6,315 nt of DNA. Origin: JADHUC01 sp964617665. Lineage in GTDB: Bacteria; Planctomycetota; Planctomycetia; Pirellulales; Pirellulaceae. Positions 1-5,512 of this stretch are shown here, in pieces. A program made the translations under genes and the position numbers. How positions within the stretch are numbered: the first letter of the stretch is position 1; every line of letters starts with the position of its first letter. The stretch is from the NCBI GenBank assembly GCA_964617665.1, contig CAZUAH010000728.1, positions 1-6,315 of the forward strand, given 5' to 3'. A model generated the notes under the pieces. It searched no databases. It saw only the letters and a list, made by a program, of their open reading frames with translations, and was not told where the DNA came from.

Positions 1-702
1 CCGGACAAGGTCACTGGCGGACAGATCGAAGAGATCGATTGGAGTGTTGGGCAGATCCTTGATGTGTTGCGTGACCTTGGAATCGCGGAAAACACTCTAG
101 TACTGTTCACCTCGGACAACGGCGGTGCACGTGGTTGTGTGAATAAGCCGCTGCGTGGCGGAAAGGGGAGCCAATTCGAAGGCGGGATGCGCGAACCGAC
201 GGTGGCCTGGTGGCCCGAAACGATCCCAGCCAACTCGGCATGCGACGAAGTGGCCACCACGATGGACCTGCTGCCAACATTCGCCAGACTGGCCGGCGCG
301 ACGGTCCCGCCAGACCGTATCATCGACGGGAAATGTATCGAGCGGTTGCTGCGTGGCGCACCGGATGCCAAGTCGCCACACGAGGCATTCTTCTATTACG
401 GAGGCAGCAACCTGCGGGCAGTGCGATCGGGCCTATGGAAACTGTTTGCCGATGGGCGGCTCTATAACCTGGATGAAGACATCGGTGAAACAAAGAACAT
501 CGCCGCTGGGCACCCGGACGCAGTGGCCCGACTGGAAAGCTGCCTCGAACGAGCACGCGCCGACCTTGGCGACGGCAAACGCAAAGGAGCCAATTGCCGC
601 CCGGTCGGAATTGCAGAGAATCCACGAACGTTGGTCCCGCGCCGGGGCGTCGAAGGCGAAGAAGCCTACGCACCGACGCTATCGCTGGAACGCGGGCGTT
701 AA
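1..702 (+). CDS. Sulfatase (arylsulfatase family), C-terminal part; 5' end outside window
   Basis: The frame is open from base 1 to the TAA at 700-702 (233 visible residues), so the start and the N-terminal half lie upstream of the window. Sulfatases hydrolyse sulfate esters, using a formylglycine made from a Cys or Ser in a CxPxR-type motif. That motif is not visible here because it sits in the missing N-terminal half. Visible family signatures, counted from base 1, are the metal-binding LVLFTSDNGG stretch at residues 33-42 and the LRGGKGSQFEGGMREP segment at 51-66, which carries the conserved active-site lysine and the EGGxRxP signature. A TTMDLLPTF segment follows at 86-94, and the usual C-terminal strand pattern (RAVRSGLWKL, then LYNLDEDIGETKNIA) completes the domain. 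A basic tail of about 45 residues after the domain looks unstructured. Planctomycete sulfatases are usually exported and act on sulfated polysaccharides, but the signal peptide and substrate cannot be judged from this fragment. The next gene starts 119 bp downstream on the same strand. The family call is firm; substrate specificity is unknown. Confidence 0.93.
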   Translation, partial: PDKVTGGQIEEIDWSVGQILDVLRDLGIAENTLVLFTSDNGGARGCVNKPLRGGKGSQFEGGMREPTVAWWPETIPANSACDEVATTMDLLPTFARLAGATVPPDRIIDGKCIERLLRGAPDAKSPHEAFFYYGGSNLRAVRSGLWKLFADGRLYNLDEDIGETKNIAAGHPDAVARLESCLERARADLGDGKRKGANCRPVGIAENPRTLVPRRGVEGEEAYAPTLSLERGR

Positions 703-720
703 GTCATATTAAGCTCGAAT

Positions 721-785
721 GGTTTTGCCCACCAATCATTTTGCCAGGAAGAGGCAAGGCAAAATCATGAAGAGCAGAATCATGA
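721..785. repeat. TTTTGCC / GGCAAAAT inverted-repeat element
   Basis: ATTTTGCC at 738-745 is the exact reverse complement of GGCAAAAT at 758-765, giving an 8-bp stem with a 12-nt loop. A further TTTTGCC at 723-729 and the direct repeat AATCATGA at 763-770 and 778-785 suggest a composite repeat unit. From memory, sequences rich in GGCAAAATSATG-like motifs are scattered between genes in planctomycete genomes. I infer that this is a copy or remnant of such a family, but no other copy is visible in the window. The hairpin has no downstream T tract, so a terminator role is weak. Confidence 0.5.
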
Positions 786-809
786 TGCGATCGACCCTGG
801 TTTTCATGT

Positions 810-814
810 GGAGG
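810..814 (+). promoter_or_regulatory. Ribosome binding site GGAGG of the propeller gene
   Basis: GGAGG sits 7 nt before the ATG at 822-824. It supports this ATG over the in-frame TTG at 945-947, which would give a neater signal peptide but has no Shine-Dalgarno sequence in front of it. Confidence 0.75.
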
Positions 815-821
815 TAGTGCC

Positions 822-3800
822 ATGACACTTCGCACAAAACGACCGACCACTCCGGCGATCCCGTGTGGCACGGCCTACTTGTTGGCCGTGTTCTCGTGCA
901 ATTGGAAACGCTCACTGCTTGCGAGCAAGCAGTGCCACACCGCCTTGAGAACTTTCACATCGGCCCTGGTGGTTGCAGCGTTGATTCTTACCGCGGCGTC
1001 AACAGCACCCGGAGCCGAGTCCGCTCCGAAGAAAGCAGGTATCCAAAAAGGAATCTGTGTTGTTCTTGGTCTGCCGAAAGCGGACGATCCGCAATCTGTC
1101 ACGGCTCTGACCGAGGGAAACGAGTTGCTAGTGTATTTTCAGTCGCCTAGTTGCGATGAAGCGACGGCGGTCCGACAAGCCGCAGAGGCCGCGGGTTTGC
1201 TGGGCAAGCGAATCTATGTCAACCGCGGGGAGTTGGACTCGGTCCACTTGGCCGACAATCTGGCGGACATCGCGCTGGTGGCTCCGTCTGTGGCAGGATC
1301 GGTCGCGAAGGAAGAAGTCCTACGCGTGCTGCACCCTGGAGCAAAGGCGGTCATCGGCAGTGAAGAGATCGTCAAGCCTTTCGCCGATGGCACGGACGAC
1401 TGGAGCTACCCGTACCACGGTCCGGATAACAACCCGCAGTCAGCGGATCAAGTCGTCCGTGCGCCTTATCTCACTCAGTACATCGCCGAGCCGAAGTTTG
1501 CGCCTTCGCCAGCGGTTACAGTTGCGTCGGCAGGAAAAGTCTTCAGGGTCACCGGGCATCTGGCTCACAAATCAAACCAGAATCCCATGTTGAACACGTT
1601 GCTGGCCGTCAATGCCTACAACGGGACCATTTTGTGGAAACGGCCGGTGAGCGAAGGATTCATGGTCTTGCGCAATACGATCATCGCCACGCCCGACACG
1701 TTGTATCTGGCAGATGATGTTTCCTGCAAACTGCTGGATACGGCCACTGGCAGGTTGATCGACGAGATCCGATCGCCCGAGCCGCAAGCAGACGGCACGG
1801 TGTGGAAGTGGATGGCATTGGACGGCGATGTCCTTTGCGGGCTGGTGGGCGGCGAGGAATTCAAGGCGACTGTTCTTCGCTCGGACGTATTCGGCGTGGG
1901 CGGCTGGCCGCGTGCCAATTGGCCCGGATTCGACTATCAAGACGCGAAAACGGCCTGGGGGCAAGGCCGCACGCTGTTTGCCGTCAATGTGAAAACAAAG
2001 GAGGTGCTCTGGCGACACCGAGAACAGGAGTTCGTGGACGGTCGGGCCGTGTGTATGCGGAACGGCCGCATCTACTTCCTGAGCCCCGAGAAGTTTCTCG
2101 GTTGCCTGGACGCCGAATCCGGCGAAGTGATCTGGAGGTCCGCCGAATCCGACCTGCTGAAGGCGATTGGGCCGCGGTTCGCAATCCAGCCGCGATGGAC
2201 TGGTTTGTCGCCAATGATCTACGTCCGGTGCAACGACGAATATCTCTTCTTTTCGGGCCCTCGGATGCCCCGTGTGGTCGTGGTCTCGACCAAAGACGGA
2301 AAACTCGCGTGGCAGAAAGACGTCCCGATGGTGGATGGCGGGAGCGTTCATCTGCTGCTGCGCGAAGACGCGCTATACGCGATCGGTTTTACCGGAGCTG
2401 ACAGCAGCTTTTCCATGGAATATGACACAGGAAATGTCCTGAGGCACTTCGTTGGCGGACGGGGTTGCACGGCGGTGACTGGAAGTGCGGACAGCATTTT
2501 CTATCGAGCGCCGGGAGGGACAACCCGCATCGACCTCGACGCGGCGACGGCCCGGCATATCGCGCCGATGCGTCCGCCCTGTTACGAAGGCGTGATCATC
2601 TCCGGCGGCTTACTGCACTGGGGACCGTGGAAGTGCCGCTGCCAATTGTCTCTGTACGGCAACATCTGCCTGGCACCGGCTGGAGACTTCGACTTCCGCC
2701 CCGGTGCGGATCAGTCTCGAGTTGTACGAGGCCACGGCGACCCGATGTCGATTGAGAGGTTCGACGCCCAGCCAAACGACTGGCCGACCTACCAAGCTGA
2801 CAACCTCAGGTCCTCGACTACCAAGGTCGCCATTCCTCCGAAAGTCTCCAGGCAATGGACAGTGAAACCCGCTGTGGCCGGCATGCCAACCGCGCCTGTG
2901 ATCGCTGGCGATGTCGTATTTATTGGAGATGACAGTGGAGTGATACGGGCGTTGGACGCCTCGAATGGCAAGCCCCGGTGGAGAGGCTACACGGGCGGTG
3001 CGACCTTCTTCCCACCTGCCGTCGCCGAGGGGCGCGTCTACGTAGGTTCGGCCGACGGCCACGTTTATGCCTTCGAAGCCGCCACAGGACGACCGCTGTG
3101 GAAATTCCGTGCGGCACCCGCTCATCGGTGGATTCCCGTCCTCGGCAAACTCAGTTCCATCTGGCCGGTGGCCGGTGGCGTGGTCGTCGAAGACGGCATC
3201 GTCTACACGGCAGCGGGCATCGCCCACTACGACAGTACCCATGTGTACGCCCTGGACGCGGTCACTGGCGAGGTCAAATGGTACAACGACACTTCGGGTG
3301 CGCTATCCCCCACTGCCGAGAACGGCGTCAGCCTGCAGGGAGAGTTGTTCCTGCGTGGGGGCCAACTGTGCTTTGCTGGTGGAAACGCTTGCGATTTGGC
3401 GACCTACGATCTGAAAACGGGCAAGTGTAACAGCACGATTGCCGATCGAGTGCGTTCCAGCTACCGAACCGTCTTCTACCCGTACTATCCAGAGTTCGGC
3501 CAATACGTGTCGCTGAATCACACATTCGCCGACGGCAAGACATTGAGCTACGCAGTGGACTACAGCGGCGCGGTCCATTCAACATTGGCCGTATTCGAAC
3601 CGCTGCCGTACAACATAACCAACCTAGGGCCGAATTGGCGGATCCTGCCACGAAGAGGACAGCCCGCAATCAAGGCACCGACTGTCTGGGAGCACAAGCA
3701 GCGAACGAAGTACAACAGTTTTATCGTCGCCCCTGACCAACTTCTGGCAGCAGGCCAAGCCGACGCGGCAGGCCAAACCAAATCGTTCCTGTCTGCGGTG

Positions 3801-3935
3801 AATGTCGAAGACGGCACAGAGATCTGGCGACAAGAACTACCAGCCCCCGTAGTCAAAGGAGGCACGGCCATAGACCACGAAGCACGGATCATCGTTTCCC
3901 TTCAAGACGGCCAAGTCTTGTGTTTCGCCGAATGA
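822..3935 (+). CDS. Exported PQQ-like beta-propeller protein with degenerate methyltransferase-like N-terminal domain
   Basis: This is a complete 1037-residue protein. A hydrophobic segment at about residues 48-60 (ALVVAALILTAAS) followed by small residues up to about 68 looks like a signal peptide with an unusually long n-region. Residues 14-40 of that n-region are encoded by a palindromic repeat. Residues 76-180 resemble a class I methyltransferase core: a strand KGICVVLGL, then DNLADIALVAP (145-155), then EVLRVLHPGAKAVIG (165-179), which matches the family's xxRVLxPGGxxxI post-motif. The glycine-rich SAM-binding loop is absent: VVLGLPKADD stands where related planctomycete fusions have an LGCGDG-type motif. 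A conserved linker TDDWSYPYHGPDNNPQS (191-207) leads into propeller blades with typical PQQ-repeat strands, such as LLAVNAYNGTILW (260-272), LFAVNVKTKEVLW, LGCLDAESGEVIW, VYAFEAATGRPLW, VYALDAVTGEVKW and SAVNVEDGTEIW. A second propeller half begins at DWPTYQADN (653). No haem-binding CxxCH and no clear dehydrogenase residues are seen, so a binding or scaffold role is more likely than PQQ-dependent catalysis. Automated annotation would probably call it BamB-like or a PQQ-repeat protein. The precise function is unknown. Confidence 0.9.
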   Translation: MTLRTKRPTTPAIPCGTAYLLAVFSCNWKRSLLASKQCHTALRTFTSALVVAALILTAASTAPGAESAPKKAGIQKGICVVLGLPKADDPQSVTALTEGNELLVYFQSPSCDEATAVRQAAEAAGLLGKRIYVNRGELDSVHLADNLADIALVAPSVAGSVAKEEVLRVLHPGAKAVIGSEEIVKPFADGTDDWSYPYHGPDNNPQSADQVVRAPYLTQYIAEPKFAPSPAVTVASAGKVFRVTGHLAHKSNQNPMLNTLLAVNAYNGTILWKRPVSEGFMVLRNTIIATPDTLYLADDVSCKLLDTATGRLIDEIRSPEPQADGTVWKWMALDGDVLCGLVGGEEFKATVLRSDVFGVGGWPRANWPGFDYQDAKTAWGQGRTLFAVNVKTKEVLWRHREQEFVDGRAVCMRNGRIYFLSPEKFLGCLDAESGEVIWRSAESDLLKAIGPRFAIQPRWTGLSPMIYVRCNDEYLFFSGPRMPRVVVVSTKDGKLAWQKDVPMVDGGSVHLLLREDALYAIGFTGADSSFSMEYDTGNVLRHFVGGRGCTAVTGSADSIFYRAPGGTTRIDLDAATARHIAPMRPPCYEGVIISGGLLHWGPWKCRCQLSLYGNICLAPAGDFDFRPGADQSRVVRGHGDPMSIERFDAQPNDWPTYQADNLRSSTTKVAIPPKVSRQWTVKPAVAGMPTAPVIAGDVVFIGDDSGVIRALDASNGKPRWRGYTGGATFFPPAVAEGRVYVGSADGHVYAFEAATGRPLWKFRAAPAHRWIPVLGKLSSIWPVAGGVVVEDGIVYTAAGIAHYDSTHVYALDAVTGEVKWYNDTSGALSPTAENGVSLQGELFLRGGQLCFAGGNACDLATYDLKTGKCNSTIADRVRSSYRTVFYPYYPEFGQYVSLNHTFADGKTLSYAVDYSGAVHSTLAVFEPLPYNITNLGPNWRILPRRGQPAIKAPTVWEHKQRTKYNSFIVAPDQLLAAGQADAAGQTKSFLSAVNVEDGTEIWRQELPAPVVKGGTAIDHEARIIVSLQDGQVLCFAE
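863..940. repeat. 78-bp palindromic (REP-like) element inside the 5' coding region
   Basis: The element is bounded by GTGTGGCAC (863-871) and its exact inverse GTGCCACAC (932-940). Inside are two hairpins: CACGGCC (869-875) with GGCCGTG (884-890), a 7-bp stem and 8-nt loop; and CACTGCTTGC (913-922) with GCAAGCAGTG (925-934), a perfect 10-bp stem around a 2-nt centre. The length of 78 bp equals 26 codons, so the reading frame of the propeller gene is preserved, and the element encodes most of residues 14-40. From memory, TGTGGCAC...GTGCCACA palindromes with AAGCAGTG cores are abundant in planctomycete genomes. I infer a dispersed REP/MITE-like repeat that landed in or was captured by the gene start. 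No transposase is nearby. Confidence 0.75.
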
Positions 3936-3960
3936 GAGACTCGCTATCGAATCGAGACTC
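3936..3960. terminator. Weak hairpin between convergent genes
   Basis: Directly after the propeller stop codon, GAGACTCG (3936-3943) can pair with CGAGACTC (3953-3960) across a 9-nt loop, with a single A-A mismatch. It lies in the 60-bp gap between convergent genes, where a bidirectional terminator would be expected. There is no T tract on either side, so if it terminates transcription it would not be a classical intrinsic terminator. The same bases also form a direct repeat GAGACTC (3936-3942 and 3954-3960). Confidence 0.3.
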
Positions 3961-3995
3961 AGAGAATCCCAGTCCTTCCCGTCTTCCTCCGCAGA

Positions 3996-5321
3996 TCATC
4001 CGCTGATTTCGTAGCCTTTGCGCTGCTCGCGGCTTAGATGACGATTGGCTTCGTCGTCGTTGATAAACTCCTCTTTGTCCGGATCCCACGTGAGTTTGCG
4101 GCCTAGGCGTTGGGCGATGTTGGCCAGATGGCAGACCGAGGCGGCTCGGTGTTGGTTGGCGACGTCCGATAGTGTGGGCGTGCCGTTGCGGATGCAGTCG
4201 AAGAAGTTGCCCATGTGGCGATGCGTCTGGCCGGGTTTGCCCGTGGCCAAGTCGCGATCCAGATTGTCGTGACGGTACAGCTTGTATTGTCCCTGCGGGA
4301 TGGGATCGTCTTTCAGCAGATCGAACGGCTCGCCATTGATCTCGCCTTTCGTACCGCGGAGCCAGCCGAGTTCGCCTTCGTATCGGACGCCGCTGGGTAC
4401 GTGATCGCCGGTGATCAGTTCCACGCCGTTCGCGTAGACCATGCGCACCTGATAGGACGACGCCACGTTGTAGCCGTTGGGCGTGTTGGGAAAGGTCGCT
4501 TTGCCGTCGATCTGAACGGGGCCGCTGTATTGCATCCCCATGGCCCACTGGGCCAGGTCCAGGAAATGCGCTCCGATGTCGGCCTGTTTGCCGCCTGCGT
4601 ATTCGTACCACCAACGAAAGGTGAAGTGGCAACGCTCCTTGATGTAGGGCACCAAGGGGGCTTGGCCGAGCCACATGTCCCAGTTCAAATGCGATGGCGG
4701 ATCTTCGACCTTGAACGGTCCGCCTTGAGGGTTCTTTCCCAATCCGACGGTAACGCGCTTCAGTTTTCCCAAACGTCCAGCATAGACCGTTTCACAGGCC
4801 AGGCGGCAGTGGTGATCGCTGCGGTATCGCGTGCCCACTTGAAAGACCACGCCGCTGTCCTGAACCACCTTCGTCAGCAGTTTGCCTTCGTCGATCGTCA
4901 AGGTTAGTGGCTTCTCGCAGTAGATGTGTTTCCCCGCTTTGCAGGCGGCGATGGCCATCGCCGTGTGCCAGTGATCCGGCGCGCCGATGGTGACCACGTC
5001 GATGTCCTTGCGATCCAGAATCTCGCGGTAGTCTTCATACAGATCGGCTTTGCCGCCGTAATGCTCGCGAGCCTTCTCTGCGATCTGGCGATCCACGTCG
5101 CAGATAGCAACCACGTCGCCCCACGGCAAGGCGCCGTCCGTGATCACCGTACCCTGGTAACGCATTCCGATGGCTCCGATCCGAAAGCGATCGTTTTTCG
5201 ATTTCGGCTGGTCTTTCGCCTGTGCGTCGGCCGTGGCGACGTAAGGCGCTGCCAGTGCGGCAGCCGCGCCAAGGGCGGAGGTCCGAAGGAAGTCTCGACG
5301 GTTGGATCGGGCATTGGACAT
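3996..5321 (-). CDS. Tat-exported Gfo/Idh/MocA family NAD(P)-dependent oxidoreductase
   Basis: This is a complete 441-residue protein. The ATG at 5319-5321 is preceded by GGAG 8 nt upstream and begins a twin-arginine signal: NRRDFLRTS (residues 7-15), then an alanine-rich hydrophobic stretch to about 33, so export of a folded, cofactor-loaded enzyme is expected. The N-terminal Rossmann fold starts with RIGAIGMRYQG (47-57), a variant nucleotide-binding loop. It continues with VVAICDVD (70-77), whose Asp75 is placed to bind the cofactor ribose, then GAPDHWHTAMAIAACKAGKH (113-132) and the family hallmark CEKPLT (135-140, Lys137 catalytic). The C-terminal substrate domain has LNWDMWLGQAP (212-222) and GGKQADIGAHFLD (243-255), with Asp248 and His252 in the conserved DxGxH position. 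The family oxidises or reduces sugars and cyclitols, or opens glycosidic bonds by an oxidation-elimination route. The substrate here cannot be deduced. The length fits the planctomycete Tat-type members. It is convergent with the propeller gene and lies 191 bp downstream of the phosphatase gene. Confidence 0.94.
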   Translation of the reverse strand: MSNARSNRRDFLRTSALGAAAALAAPYVATADAQAKDQPKSKNDRFRIGAIGMRYQGTVITDGALPWGDVVAICDVDRQIAEKAREHYGGKADLYEDYREILDRKDIDVVTIGAPDHWHTAMAIAACKAGKHIYCEKPLTLTIDEGKLLTKVVQDSGVVFQVGTRYRSDHHCRLACETVYAGRLGKLKRVTVGLGKNPQGGPFKVEDPPSHLNWDMWLGQAPLVPYIKERCHFTFRWWYEYAGGKQADIGAHFLDLAQWAMGMQYSGPVQIDGKATFPNTPNGYNVASSYQVRMVYANGVELITGDHVPSGVRYEGELGWLRGTKGEINGEPFDLLKDDPIPQGQYKLYRHDNLDRDLATGKPGQTHRHMGNFFDCIRNGTPTLSDVANQHRAASVCHLANIAQRLGRKLTWDPDKEEFINDDEANRHLSREQRKGYEISG

Positions 5322-5329
5322 TGTGTTTT

Positions 5330-5333
5330 CTCC
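5330..5333 (-). promoter_or_regulatory. Ribosome binding site GGAG of the oxidoreductase gene
   Basis: On the minus strand GGAG lies 8 nt before the ATG at 5321-5319, within GGAGAAAACACA. It supports the start that gives an intact twin-arginine signal. Confidence 0.65.
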
Positions 5334-5400
5334 GTGGAATCGGGCAGGGTATACTCAAAGCCATATCGTTGGCCAGAGTACTTAGGGCCGTCCGAGAAGT

Positions 5401-5471
5401 GGGAGGGCGAAGCTCCTGCTGAGCCGTTCTTGTGGCGTCGACCCGCGGCTCGGCAGGAGCCTCGCCCTCCC
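5401..5471. repeat. Large palindromic repeat with 26-bp arms (GEAPAEP-type)
   Basis: The left arm (5401-5426, starting GGGAGGGCGAAGCTCCTGCT) and right arm (5446-5471, ending GGAGCCTCGCCCTCCC) are inverse copies matching at 24 of 26 positions, separated by a 19-nt loop. Each strand's transcript would form one G-U wobble and one mismatch, so the RNA hairpin is very stable in both directions. Read as protein, the arms give GEAPAEP in two frames, a peptide I recall from many spurious small ORFs in planctomycete and some other genomes. This supports a dispersed repeat family. It sits between two same-strand genes and could stop or attenuate transcription or protect RNA ends, but it has no T tract. 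Confidence 0.85.
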
Positions 5472-5512
5472 GAGAATCTCCCATTTGGGTATCTCGAATC
5501 CCCATGCGGCCT

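Larger units (their letters stand above)
703..821. other. Intergenic spacer between sulfatase and propeller gene
   Basis: This 119-bp spacer contains a TTTTGCC-type inverted repeat, a duplicated octamer AATCATGA (763-770 and 778-785) and the ribosome binding site of the next gene. I see no convincing -35/-10 pair and no strong rho-independent terminator, so read-through from the sulfatase gene is possible. A 16-codon open frame (767-817, MKSRIMMRSTLVFMWR then TAG) ends 4 bp before the next start codon. It is probably chance. Confidence 0.6.
5322..5512. other. Intergenic region between phosphatase and oxidoreductase genes
   Basis: This 191-bp gap lies between two minus-strand genes. It holds a 71-bp palindromic repeat (5401-5471). 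Just upstream of that in minus-strand transcription is a small imperfect hairpin at 5471-5496 (CGAGA with TCTCG outside, CCCA with TGGG inside), beginning 16 nt after the phosphatase stop codon. The remaining 5334-5400 presumably includes the leader, and possibly a promoter, of the oxidoreductase gene. I could not identify a convincing -35/-10 pair there. Confidence 0.55.

Noticed and set aside
863..940. CRISPR repeat or integron attC site
   Set aside because: There is a single copy with no regularly spaced repeats, no cas genes and no integrase. The hairpin structure fits a dispersed palindromic element better.
1572..2351. Minus-strand open frame of 259 codons opposite the propeller gene
   Set aside because: It lies fully antisense to a well-supported gene with recognisable PQQ-like strands. 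Its translation is rich in Arg, His and Pro, shows no domain and has no upstream neighbour or RBS of note.
822..3935. PQQ-dependent alcohol or glucose dehydrogenase
   Set aside because: The propeller strands resemble PQQ repeats, but I see no CxxCH haem site and no catalytic Asp or vicinal Cys context. The N-terminal fusion is also unlike the quinoprotein dehydrogenases.
3889..4674. Minus-strand open frame of 261 codons overlapping the oxidoreductase gene
   Set aside because: It is in another frame of the same strand as the Gfo/Idh/MocA gene, which has all family motifs. Its arginine-rich, low-complexity translation is typical of an out-of-frame shadow in GC-rich DNA.
4215..4907. Plus-strand open frame of 230 codons opposite the oxidoreductase gene
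   Set aside because: It is antisense to a firm gene, and its apparent hydrophobic composition is explained by the complement of the coding frame. No recognised domain.
5322..5400. Sigma-70-type promoter for the oxidoreductase gene (GAGTATACC region)
   Set aside because: A TATA-like hexamer is present on the minus strand, but no convincing -35 sequence sits at proper spacing, so it is not listed as a feature.
5035..5505. Minus-strand open frame of 156 codons containing REGEAPAEP
   Set aside because: It overlaps the oxidoreductase N-terminus in another frame and owes its first part to the palindromic repeat. Not a gene.
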